From Bacteroidales bacterium UBA2939 (GTDB lineage: Bacteria > Bacteroidota > Bacteroidia > Bacteroidales > P3), in NCBI GenBank assembly GCA_002349055.1, contig DECD01000019.1, positions 10,171-41,308 of the forward strand: 31,138 nt of DNA, given 5' to 3'. A program made the translations under genes and the position numbers. Every line of letters starts with the position of its first letter. Position 1 is the first letter of the stretch. The notes under the pieces were generated by a model. The model worked only from the letters and a program-made list of their open reading frames with translations. It was not told the DNA's origin and searched no databases. Of the stretch, positions 7,204 to 13,000 are shown piece after piece.

Positions 7204-7689
7204 ATGCAGAAGAAGAACGAATTGCAATATGATATGCTACGATCGGTGGTGGACACCATCAAGACCGCCATACTGCAGAGCCAAGCTCGGGCGGCACAGC
7301 TCGTTACCCAAGAGCAACTGGGGTTGTATTATGGTATTGGCCGTTATGTTTCGGAACACTCGCGGAAAGGCTATTGGGGTACCGGCGCGATAGAGAACAT
7401 CAGCATGATGCTGAAATCGGAGTTGCCTGGTTTGAAAGGTTTCTCGGCTGAGAATATCAAGTTGATGCGCCGTTTTTACGAAGCCTGGAAGGATATTGAG
7501 GTCAATTCGGTAGCCACGACTACCGAAATTACAGAAGGTAACAAGCATCAGCAACTTACAAATTCGGTAGTCGCGACTACCGAATTACAGCCAGTGGAAT
7601 CAGAAACCATCCACCAGCTGAAACTCACCAACGATGAGGATTTTCCCGTAACCGCCTTCCTAAACATCTCTTTTACCCATCATGTGTGA
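7204..7689 (+). CDS. Truncated DUF1016 (YhcG) protein, N-terminal domain only
   Basis: 161 residues from ATG 7204, set by the promoter box just upstream. It matches the N-terminal helical half of DUF1016/YhcG proteins: QEQLGLYYGIGRYVSEHSRKGYWGTGAIENIS, then LKGFSAENIKLMRRFYEAW. Family members run ~340-375 residues and end in a PD-(D/E)XK nuclease domain. This one stops at FLNISFTHHV, where the second domain normally begins, and no nuclease motif follows in any frame. The linker (residues ~101-128) is encoded by two near-identical palindromes (7504-7530 and 7561-7586). A clean promoter and a strong downstream terminator suggest it is still expressed, so it may be a decayed copy or a working short form. 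A full-length homologue is at 29689-30813. Confidence 0.75.
   Translation: MQKKNELQYDMLRSVVDTIKTAILQSQARAAQLVTQEQLGLYYGIGRYVSEHSRKGYWGTGAIENISMMLKSELPGLKGFSAENIKLMRRFYEAWKDIEVNSVATTTEITEGNKHQQLTNSVVATTELQPVESETIHQLKLTNDEDFPVTAFLNISFTHHV
7504..7530 (+). repeat. Linker palindrome, copy 1, in the short DUF1016 gene
   Basis: A 27-base imperfect palindrome: AATTCGGTAG, CCACGA, then CTACCGAAATT. It encodes residues near NSVATTTEI. Copy 2 lies 30 bases downstream. Confidence 0.9.
7561..7586 (+). repeat. Linker palindrome, copy 2, in the short DUF1016 gene
   Basis: A perfect 26-base palindrome: AATTCGGTAGTCG and its reverse complement CGACTACCGAATT. It encodes NSVVATTEL. Both copies sit between the N-terminal domain and the truncated second domain. 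Confidence 0.95.
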
Positions 7690-7819
7690 CGCTCCTACAG
7701 GGCTTTGAGATGGATTTAATGGGGTTTATGGGTTTGGTGGAGGATTTGCTATTAAAAGAAATGCCCTATGGGCAATGGGGTGTAAGCAACCGACAAGGTG
7801 TTTCCCTAAGGTTTAACAC

Positions 7820-7902
7820 CTACCAACTCCCTATCAAGACCCTACCAACTCCCTATCAACTCCTACCGTGGTAGGAGTTGGTTAGGAGTTAGTAGGGAGT
7901 TG
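7820..7902 (+). repeat. Direct and inverted repeats after the short DUF1016 gene
   Basis: CTACCAACTCCCTATCAA occurs at 7820-7837 and again at 7842-7859. CAACTCCTACC (7857-7867) pairs with GGTAGGAGTTG (7870-7880) across 2 bases, and outer arms (AACTCCCTA and TAGGGAGTT) extend the foldback. The 7690-7992 gap holds this structure and a terminator; the 62-codon open frame there has no recognisable family. Confidence 0.85.
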
Positions 7903-7939
7903 ATAACTGGTTTATAGGTAGTTATAGGTAAAGCGGTAG

Positions 7940-7963
7940 CAGGGCAGTTTTGCCCTGTTTTTT
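7940..7963 (+). terminator. Intrinsic terminator after the short DUF1016 gene
   Basis: CAGGGCA (7940-7946) pairs with TGCCCTG (7951-7957) around a 4-base loop, followed by six T. On the minus strand no T run follows the stem, so it serves the rightward gene. Confidence 0.85.
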
Positions 7964-7992
7964 ATCGTGATTTTAACAAAAAAAGAAAAAAA

Positions 7993-8862
7993 CTAAAGGT
8001 GGAAAAGGGCGGTGGCGGAGGCGGTGGTGACGGCGGCGACCTCGGCGAGGGAAATGCCCCGGAGGTCGGCAATCTTCTGGGCGATGAGGGGGATGTAGGC
8101 GCTCTCGTTGCGCTGACCGCGGTGGGGGACGGGGCTGAGGTAGGGGGCGTCGGTTTCGAGGAGGAGGCGGTCGAGAGGGACGGCCTTGACGACGTCGGCC
8201 ATGGTGGCGTTCTTGAAGGTGACCACGCCGCCGATGCCGAGGTGGAAGCCCATCTCGAGGGCGCGCTGGGCCTCCTGGACGCTGCCGCCAAAACAGTGCA
8301 TGACACCGCGCCACGAGGGACGGTTCAGCTCGCGCAGCACGGAGAAGACCTCGTTGTGCGCCTTGCGGATGTGGAGGCAGACGGGGAGGTCGAGGTCGAC
8401 GGCCCACTGCAGCTGAGTCTTCAACACCTCGCGCTGCTGGGCTTCGAAGGTGCGGTCCCAGTAGAGATCCATGCCTATTTCGCCGACGGCGCAGTAGGGT
8501 TGACACACCCCTCCACCACCCTGCGGGCGGTCCCCCTCCTCTAACTTAGGGGAGGAGTAAAGGCGGGTGTGGACGTGCTGAAGTTCGGATTCGTAGTCTT
8601 CTTTGACGGAGGTGGGATGGAGGCCGGCCATGCGGCGGAAGAGTGACTGAGTGGCTAGGTGGCTGAATGACTGAGTGGCGAGGGCGTCGAGTCGTGGTGT
8701 GGAGGTGCTGTCGATGTCGGGCAGGAGCATGGTGGTGACACCAGCATCGAGGGCGCGCTGGATGGCAGCGTCGCGGTCGGCGTCGAAAGCCTCGTCGTAG
8801 AGGTGGCAGTGGGTGTCTACGAATTGAAAATTGAAAGTTGAAAATTGAAAATTATTCGCCAC
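7993..8862 (-). CDS. tatD: TatD family metal-dependent deoxyribonuclease/hydrolase
   Basis: 289 residues, against about 255-265 for the family. TatD proteins are TIM-barrel metallohydrolases with DNase activity. Metal ligands are visible: VDTHCH (residues 15-20), the Glu of AVGEIGMD (128), the His of CLHIRKAH and of GVMHCFGG, and the Asp of LLETDAPYL. The excess length comes from three repeat-derived segments: NNFQFSTFNFQF at the N-terminus (8822-8853), the octamer-encoded LATQSFSHLATQS (residues 61-73), and a palindrome-encoded stretch around residues 102-124. The start is GTG at 8862, 11 bases inside the upstream gene; no other start codon lies between it and VDTHCH, so the repeat supplies the N-terminus. 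Last gene of the leftward block. Confidence 0.93.
   Translation of the reverse strand: MANNFQFSTFNFQFVDTHCHLYDEAFDADRDAAIQRALDAGVTTMLLPDIDSTSTPRLDALATQSFSHLATQSLFRRMAGLHPTSVKEDYESELQHVHTRLYSSPKLEEGDRPQGGGGVCQPYCAVGEIGMDLYWDRTFEAQQREVLKTQLQWAVDLDLPVCLHIRKAHNEVFSVLRELNRPSWRGVMHCFGGSVQEAQRALEMGFHLGIGGVVTFKNATMADVVKAVPLDRLLLETDAPYLSPVPHRGQRNESAYIPLIAQKIADLRGISLAEVAAVTTASATALFHL
8509..8557 (-). repeat. Palindromic element inserted in frame in tatD
   Basis: Contains two foldbacks: the CCACCACCCTG / CGGGCGGT region and CCTCCTCTAA (8537-8546) with TTAGGGGAGG (8547-8556). It encodes about 16-20 residues (LEEGDRPQGGGGV) between the conserved GLHP and AVGEIGMD blocks, where ordinary TatD proteins have only a short loop. 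Its look is that of dispersed palindromic units seen in Bacteroidales genomes. Confidence 0.75.
8641..8680 (-). repeat. Octamer array inside tatD
   Basis: Five consecutive octamers (GAGTGACT, GAGTGGCT, AGGTGGCT, GAATGACT, GAGTGGCG) in frame, encoding LATQSFSHLATQS between the IDSTS strand and the GLHP motif. Confidence 0.85.
8822..8853 (-). repeat. AATTGAA-type heptamer array at the tatD start
   Basis: Units AATTGAA, AATTGAA, AGTTGAA, AATTGAA and AATT run through the tatD N-terminus up to the stop of the upstream gene. The same unit occurs at 10771-10788 and 10839-10855 in non-coding DNA. Confidence 0.85.
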
Positions 8863-9736
8863 GGTTTTGGATTATTTCGGTCATCATGTCGTAGAGTTGG
8901 AGGAGCTGGGGGTCGGTGGCCAGGAGGCGGCGCTGGGCGTCGAGGGTCTTCTGGTCGTGGCGGCGGGCGGGGCCTGTCTGCTGCGGCCACAGGGGGCCGT
9001 AGTCCATCTTCTTGAGGGTCATCTCGGCCAGGGGACGCAGTATGGCGAAGTCGATACCGTGGCTCTCGGTCATCTCCTGGGCAAGGGCGTTGATGGCGTT
9101 GCCGAAGTTGCTGACCATCACGGCCCCGAGGTGCGCCCAGCGGCGCTGCTCGAAATCGAGGTGGTAGATGTGGTTGCTGACGGAAGAGAAAAGCTGCTCG
9201 ATGTCGCTCTCCACCTTGGCGTTGCTTCCCTCGATGCAGAGGGGCAGACGGGAATAATCCATAGCCAGGTCGCGCACGAAGGTCTGTGGCGACCACACAA
9301 CGCCGTAGCGGTGGCTGACGGGTTTGAGCACAGTGGCTGGGGTGCTGCCTGAGGTGTGGACGACGAGAGCGTCGGGCAGGTGGAGGTCGAGGGCCAGGTC
9401 GTAGAGGGCATCGTCGTTGACAGCCAGCAGATAGGCATCTGACTGGCTGTCGAGAAGGGTGATTTTGTCGATGGGTTGTGCCGCTACACGCGAGGCCAGC
9501 AGCGAGGCGTGGTCGAACTCGCGCGAAAGGACTTGCCGGATGGTGATGCCGGCGTTGTGGAGGGCGAGGGCGAGGTGGGTGGCCACATTGCCCGACCCGA
9601 TGATAGAAACGGTGCGCAGGCTCGCCGAGCAACCCGTGCTTGTGCTATTAATATTCGTCTTCTTCAAAGAAAAAGTCCTCCTTGGTGGGATAGTCGGGCC
9701 AGATGTCTTCGATGCTTTCGTACTGGTCGCCTTCAT
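8852..9736 (-). CDS. Rossmann-like/DUF2520 domain protein
   Basis: The conserved protein begins TVSIIGSGNVATHLALAL, an N-terminal NAD(P)-type Rossmann fold with glycine motif GSGNVA. It continues into a C-terminal helical DUF2520 domain (RRWAHLGAVMVSNFGNAINALA, then ILRPLAEMTLKKM). The family resembles NADP-binding oxidoreductases; its substrate is unknown. The start is a problem: between the DUF2795 stop (9648) and the family start there is no in-frame ATG, GTG or TTG. The nearest ATG in frame is at 9736, inside DUF2795, and would add ~43 residues unlike the family. Non-standard alternatives are ATT at 9652, which overlaps the DUF2795 stop, or CTG just before RTVSII. I give the ATG boundary but think the true start is near 9652. 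The stop overlaps tatD by 11 bases. Confidence 0.8.
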   Translation of the reverse strand: MKATSTKASKTSGPTIPPRRTFSLKKTNINSTSTGCSASLRTVSIIGSGNVATHLALALHNAGITIRQVLSREFDHASLLASRVAAQPIDKITLLDSQSDAYLLAVNDDALYDLALDLHLPDALVVHTSGSTPATVLKPVSHRYGVVWSPQTFVRDLAMDYSRLPLCIEGSNAKVESDIEQLFSSVSNHIYHLDFEQRRWAHLGAVMVSNFGNAINALAQEMTESHGIDFAILRPLAEMTLKKMDYGPLWPQQTGPARRHDQKTLDAQRRLLATDPQLLQLYDMMTEIIQNRGE

Positions 9737-9869
9737 CCTCAATCTCCATGAGATTTTCCACAACCTCCATGGGAGCGCCGGTGCGCTGGGCGTAGTCAAT
9801 GAGTTCATCCTTGGTGGCGGGCCAGGGAGCGTCTTCCAATTTCGATGCTAATTCAAGTGTCCAATACAT
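9648..9869 (-). CDS. DUF2795 domain-containing small protein
   Basis: 73 residues starting MYWTLELASKLEDAPWPATKDELIDYAQRTGAP. It is a Bacteroidota-conserved small protein of the DUF2795 type: a short helical fold with the W-P-A-T-K-x-E-L-I-D-Y-A core, ending in an acidic tail with three consecutive Phe (TKEDFFFEEDEY). No biochemical function is known to me. It has a textbook promoter (9906-9936) and heads the DUF2795-DUF2520-tatD group. Its TAA stop abuts or overlaps the probable beginning of the DUF2520 gene, pointing to translational coupling. Confidence 0.9.
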   Translation of the reverse strand: MYWTLELASKLEDAPWPATKDELIDYAQRTGAPMEVVENLMEIEDEGDQYESIEDIWPDYPTKEDFFFEEDEY

Positions 9870-9905
9870 ACTCTATTTTGTCTGTTGCTGTCTAAAAAAG
9901 TTGTG

Positions 9906-9936
9906 CAAAAGTACGCGATTTTTCGATACTGACAAA
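9906..9936 (-). promoter_or_regulatory. Promoter of the DUF2795-DUF2520-tatD group
   Basis: On the minus strand TTTG (9933-9936) and TACTTTTG (9906-9913) are separated by exactly 19 bases, the consensus Bacteroidota arrangement, 36 bases before the ATG. Confidence 0.8.
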
Positions 9937-9948
9937 TTATTTTTTCAA

Positions 9949-10494
9949 TCAGCTGATATACAGGTCTTCCTGCTTGCCGTCGGCGACGACGGCGCGTCGT
10001 CCGAGAACGAAAAGATAGTCGGATAGGCGGTTCAGATAGCGAAGGATGACATCGTCGATTTTGGCCTCGCGAGCGAGGGTGACGACGCAGCGTTCGGCAC
10101 GGCGGCAGACGGTGCGGCAGACGTGGCACTGGGCGCCGGTGAGGTTGCCGCCGGCGATGACGAAGTTTTGCAATTTGGGCAGGAGGTCGCTGATGGTGTC
10201 TATCTGGCGCTCGAGGATTTCCACCTCTTCCTCGGCCAGCTGCGGGAGGCGGGCATAGATGGCCTCGTCCTCGGTGGCCAGGAGGGTTTGGAGGGTGAAG
10301 AGGTTGTGCTGCACGGCTTTAAGCTCGTCGTAGTAGCCGCCCTGGGTGGGGCGGAACATCTCGGCCAAGAGGCCGATGTGCGAGTTGAGTTCGTCGACGG
10401 TGCCGTAGGCTTCGACGCGGTGGTTGTCCTTGGCCACACGGCTGCCCCCCACGAGCGAGGTGGTGCCGCGGTCGCCTGTCTTAGTGTATATCAT
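9949..10494 (-). CDS. Cob(I)yrinic acid a,c-diamide adenosyltransferase (PduO type)
   Basis: 181 residues, the size of a single-domain PduO-type ATP:cob(I)alamin adenosyltransferase. It transfers the 5'-deoxyadenosyl group of ATP to cob(I)alamin, making coenzyme B12. Motifs seen: the N-terminal ATP loop TKTGDRGTTSLVGGSRV, the RVEAYGTVDELNSHIG segment, the CRTVCRRAER helix and the C-terminal LNRLSDYLFVLGR. In Bacteroidales the usual client is methylmalonyl-CoA mutase in propionate formation; that gene is not in this window. It follows the NifU-like gene after a 25-base gap filled with a TTTAAGG repeat, and is the last gene before the DUF2795 promoter. Confidence 0.93.
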   Translation of the reverse strand: MIYTKTGDRGTTSLVGGSRVAKDNHRVEAYGTVDELNSHIGLLAEMFRPTQGGYYDELKAVQHNLFTLQTLLATEDEAIYARLPQLAEEEVEILERQIDTISDLLPKLQNFVIAGGNLTGAQCHVCRTVCRRAERCVVTLAREAKIDDVILRYLNRLSDYLFVLGRRAVVADGKQEDLYIS

Positions 10495-10497
10495 CCT

Positions 10498-10520
10498 TTA
10501 AAAGTTTAAGGTTTAAGGAT
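10498..10520 (-). repeat. TTTAAGG heptamer repeat between two genes
   Basis: TTTAAAAG, TTTAAGG, TTTAAGG, ATTAG fill the gap. The heptamer is the reverse complement of the unit at 5171-5200. Confidence 0.7.
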
Positions 10521-10765
10521 TAGATTTTTTCCACACTTTTAACCTCGGGGATGGCTTTTTTGAGGGCGGCCTCGATGCCCTGTTTGAGGGTGGCCATAGC
10601 ATGGGGGCAGGAGTGGCAGTGGCCTTTGAGACGCACGATGACGACGCCTTCGGCGGTCATGTCGATATACTCCACATCGCCGCCGTCCTGCTGGAGGTAG
10701 GGGCGAATCTGTGCCAGGGCGTTCTTTACTTTCTGCTCGACGATGGGTTTCTCTTGGTCGGTCAT
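10520..10765 (-). CDS. NifU-like (C-terminal domain) Fe-S scaffold/carrier protein
   Basis: 81 residues, a stand-alone NifU C-terminal (Nfu) domain. The core VKNALAQIRPYLQQDGGDVEYIDM is followed by VVIVRLKGHCHSCPHAMATLKQGIEAALKKAIPEV. The C-H-S-C pair is the Nfu CxxC that bridges a [4Fe-4S] cluster between two monomers for delivery to apoproteins. It lies 88 bases after apbC in the same direction, so two Fe-S carrier genes are adjacent, which supports a shared role in cluster trafficking. The gap holds AATTGAA repeats and a small GCCTTTT/AAAAGGC hairpin, but no promoter box I trust. Confidence 0.93.
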   Translation of the reverse strand: MTDQEKPIVEQKVKNALAQIRPYLQQDGGDVEYIDMTAEGVVIVRLKGHCHSCPHAMATLKQGIEAALKKAIPEVKSVEKI

Positions 10766-10770
10766 ACGAA

Positions 10771-10856
10771 TTGAAAATTGAAAGTTTTTCGTTAAATTTG
10801 ATTTATTTTCAAGGTGCTCAAAGCCTTTTGAAAAAGGCAGGAAAATTGAAAATTAT
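10771..10856 (-). repeat. AATTGAA repeats in the apbC-NifU gap
   Basis: GAATTGAAAATTGAAAG (10772-10788) and GAAAATTGAAAATT (10841-10854) flank a small GCCTTTT/AAAAGGC foldback. The heptamer is the one found at the start of tatD. Confidence 0.65.
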
Positions 10857-11935
10857 TTTGTTGCGCGAAGCTTGCAGATTTCGGTGATGGTGTTCTGGGC
10901 GAGGGTGTCGAAGGCGTCGCGTACAGGGTCGTTGGTCTGTGCGGGATTGAAGAGGGCCGCGGGTTTGCCGCTGTCGCCGCTCTCGGCGATGCTTTGCACC
11001 AAGGGAATCTCGCCCAACAGGGGGATGTTCATCTCCCCGGCCAGCCGACGGCAGCCGCCGTTGCCGAAGATGTAGTATTTGTTGTTGGGGAGTTCGGCAG
11101 GGGTGAAGTAGGCCATGTTCTCGACGAATCCGAGGACGGGGATGTTGACGGCCTCGTTGCGGAAGAGCTCCACGCCGCGCACCACGTCGGCCAGGGCCAC
11201 CTGCTGGGGGGTGCTGACGATGATGGCGCCGGTGACGGGGAGGGTTTGTGCGAGGGTGAGCTGGATGTCGCCGGTTCCCGGGGGCATATCGACCACCATG
11301 TAGTCAATCTCATCCCACCAGGTCTCGCCCACAAGCTGCTTGAGGGCGCCGCTGGCCATAGGTCCGCGCCATGCGAGGGCCTTATTGGCGTCGACAAAGA
11401 AGCCCACGGACATCAGCTTGATGCCGTATTTCTCGATGGGGAGCATGTAAGTCTTGTCGCCCACATGGTGACCGTAGACCTCTTCGCCCTTGATGTCGAA
11501 CATGATGGGAACGGAAGGACCGTAGATGTCGGCGTCGACCAGTGCCACCTTGGCGCCGGTCTTGGCGAGCGACACCGCCAGGTTGGCGGCCACGGTGCTC
11601 TTGCCCACGCCGCCTTTGCCCGAGGCCACGGCGATGATGTTGTGAACATTCTTGAGCACCTCGCGGAATTCCTCCTTGGGGTCGGGCTGCGGCTTGGAGG
11701 TGAGGTTGATTTCCACCTCGGCGTTGCGGTCCACCAACTCGTGGATGGCGTTGATGCAATCGTCGCTCATCTTCTTTTTCATGGGACAGGCGGGGGTGGT
11801 GAGCACAAGGTCGAAGCTCACCTTGAGGCCGTCGACCTTGATGTTCTCAATCATGCCGAGTTCGGTGAGGCTGCGGCCGAGGTCGGGGTCGTTGACATGG
11901 CCGAGGGCCATTTCTATCTGTGTTGTTGTAATCAT
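10853..11935 (-). CDS. apbC: Mrp/NBP35-family Fe-S cluster carrier ATPase
   Basis: 360 residues. An N-terminal MIP18/DUF59 domain (about 1-90, starting MITTTQIEMALGHVNDPDL) is followed by a deviant Walker A P-loop VASGKGGVGKSTVAANLA (about 102-120), then VDADIYGPSVPIMF and the MVVDMPPGTGDIQLTLAQ switch region. ApbC/Mrp proteins bind and transfer [4Fe-4S] clusters in the cytoplasm, using ATP hydrolysis. The C-terminal CxxC that holds the bridging cluster in many homologues is not present; the corresponding stretch is ENMAYFTPAELPNNKYYIFG. I recall this as typical of Bacteroidota Mrp proteins. The start overlaps the TlpA-like gene stop by 4 bases, so translation is probably coupled. Confidence 0.95.
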   Translation of the reverse strand: MITTTQIEMALGHVNDPDLGRSLTELGMIENIKVDGLKVSFDLVLTTPACPMKKKMSDDCINAIHELVDRNAEVEINLTSKPQPDPKEEFREVLKNVHNIIAVASGKGGVGKSTVAANLAVSLAKTGAKVALVDADIYGPSVPIMFDIKGEEVYGHHVGDKTYMLPIEKYGIKLMSVGFFVDANKALAWRGPMASGALKQLVGETWWDEIDYMVVDMPPGTGDIQLTLAQTLPVTGAIIVSTPQQVALADVVRGVELFRNEAVNIPVLGFVENMAYFTPAELPNNKYYIFGNGGCRRLAGEMNIPLLGEIPLVQSIAESGDSGKPAALFNPAQTNDPVRDAFDTLAQNTITEICKLRATK

Positions 11936-12978
11936 TCTGCAAATATCTCTTTAAGTTTGTTTTCTAATTCTTCTCCCCGCAAATTGCGTGCCAGGATTTT
12001 TCCGTCGCGGCCGACGAGTACGGTGGCGGGGATAGACTGGATGCCGTAGAGGCGGCCGGCTGCCGAGGACCAGCCGCGGAGGTCGCTAACGTGATTGGAC
12101 CAAGTGAGGTGGTCGTCTTCGATGGCTTTGAGCCAAGCATCGCGGTTATTGTCGAGCGACACGCTGAAGATGTCGAAGCCCTTGGAGAGGTAGCGACGGT
12201 AGAGCCGCACCACGTTGGGGTTCTCCATGCGGCAGGGGCGGCACCAGGAGGCCCAGAAGTCGATGAGGACCACCTTGCCGCGGAGGTCGCTCAACTTGCG
12301 GGTGTTGCCGTCGCGGTCGGTCATCACGATGTCGGGGGCTTCCATGCCGGGAATCAGGGTGGAGCGCAGGCGACTGTCGATATGCTGCACGAACTCGTTG
12401 TTGGGCCACTGGCCGATGAGGGCATCGCGGATTTTCTTATACAGGGGAGCATACTGCTCGAAAGCCTTCTCGAAATAGGTGACGAGGAAAGCACTCATCA
12501 GCACCGACGGGTTGGCGGAGAGCAGCGAGTCGAGTTTCTGCTCGATGAGAATGCTAATCATGCCCGGACGGTCCTGCAACTGGGCCGACGTGACGATATT
12601 GGTGAATTTTTTGTAGACTTCCATGTTTCTCGACCCCTTGGCCGTCGTAATGTCGAAGTGGTTGAGCGTCGGCATGTAGTTGACGGTGAGGGCAATCTTT
12701 TCCTTGGGCATCATGATGACGTGGATGTAGGGGCTGTTGCCCTTGGTCAAGCTCAATGCCATCATGAAGGGGTCGACGATGGAACGTTCCAACTTGATGT
12801 TTCCTTTGGCATCGGGGGTGAGGGTGTCGGTGGGCACCAGGCGGCCGCCTTGGGCTTGGCTCACCACGATGCGCATGCCGTTCTCCAGGCCGTTGAAGGT
12901 GCAGTTGAGCGTGCTCTTCTGAGCGCTGGCGACAAGGGTTGTCGCCAAAAGGGATATAAAGATAAACAGACGTTTCAT
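11932..12978 (-). CDS. DUF4369/thioredoxin-fold (TlpA-like) disulfide reductase
   Basis: 348 residues. The signal peptide MKRLFIFISLLATTLVASAQ is followed by a DUF4369-type beta domain (about 22-120), a helical linker, and a C-terminal AhpC/TSA-TlpA thioredoxin fold. The active site is WASWCRPCRMENPNV (C-x-x-C), with the later IQSIPATVLVGRDGKI carrying the cis-Pro. Such proteins reduce disulfides in the periplasm of Bacteroidota; the individual partner is unknown. The stop overlaps the apbC start by 4 bases, and the gene starts 22 bases after the S41 protease gene, so it sits in the middle of the purD-led block. Confidence 0.92.
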   Translation of the reverse strand: MKRLFIFISLLATTLVASAQKSTLNCTFNGLENGMRIVVSQAQGGRLVPTDTLTPDAKGNIKLERSIVDPFMMALSLTKGNSPYIHVIMMPKEKIALTVNYMPTLNHFDITTAKGSRNMEVYKKFTNIVTSAQLQDRPGMISILIEQKLDSLLSANPSVLMSAFLVTYFEKAFEQYAPLYKKIRDALIGQWPNNEFVQHIDSRLRSTLIPGMEAPDIVMTDRDGNTRKLSDLRGKVVLIDFWASWCRPCRMENPNVVRLYRRYLSKGFDIFSVSLDNNRDAWLKAIEDDHLTWSNHVSDLRGWSSAAGRLYGIQSIPATVLVGRDGKILARNLRGEELENKLKEIFAE

Positions 12979-13000
12979 AACTATTTTGTATCTTTTTTTG

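Noticed and set aside
7686..7874. 62-codon open frame after the short DUF1016 gene, considered as a frameshifted continuation
   Set aside because: Its residues (EMDLMGFMGLVEDLLLKE and onward) do not match the expected DUF1016 nuclease domain, and its second half is repeat DNA.
8817..9632. 271-codon Arg/Pro-rich open frame overlapping the DUF2520 gene
   Set aside because: Frame-shifted shadow with no recognisable domain. I considered it as the cause of the missing start, but the DUF2520 frame itself is continuous to its stop.
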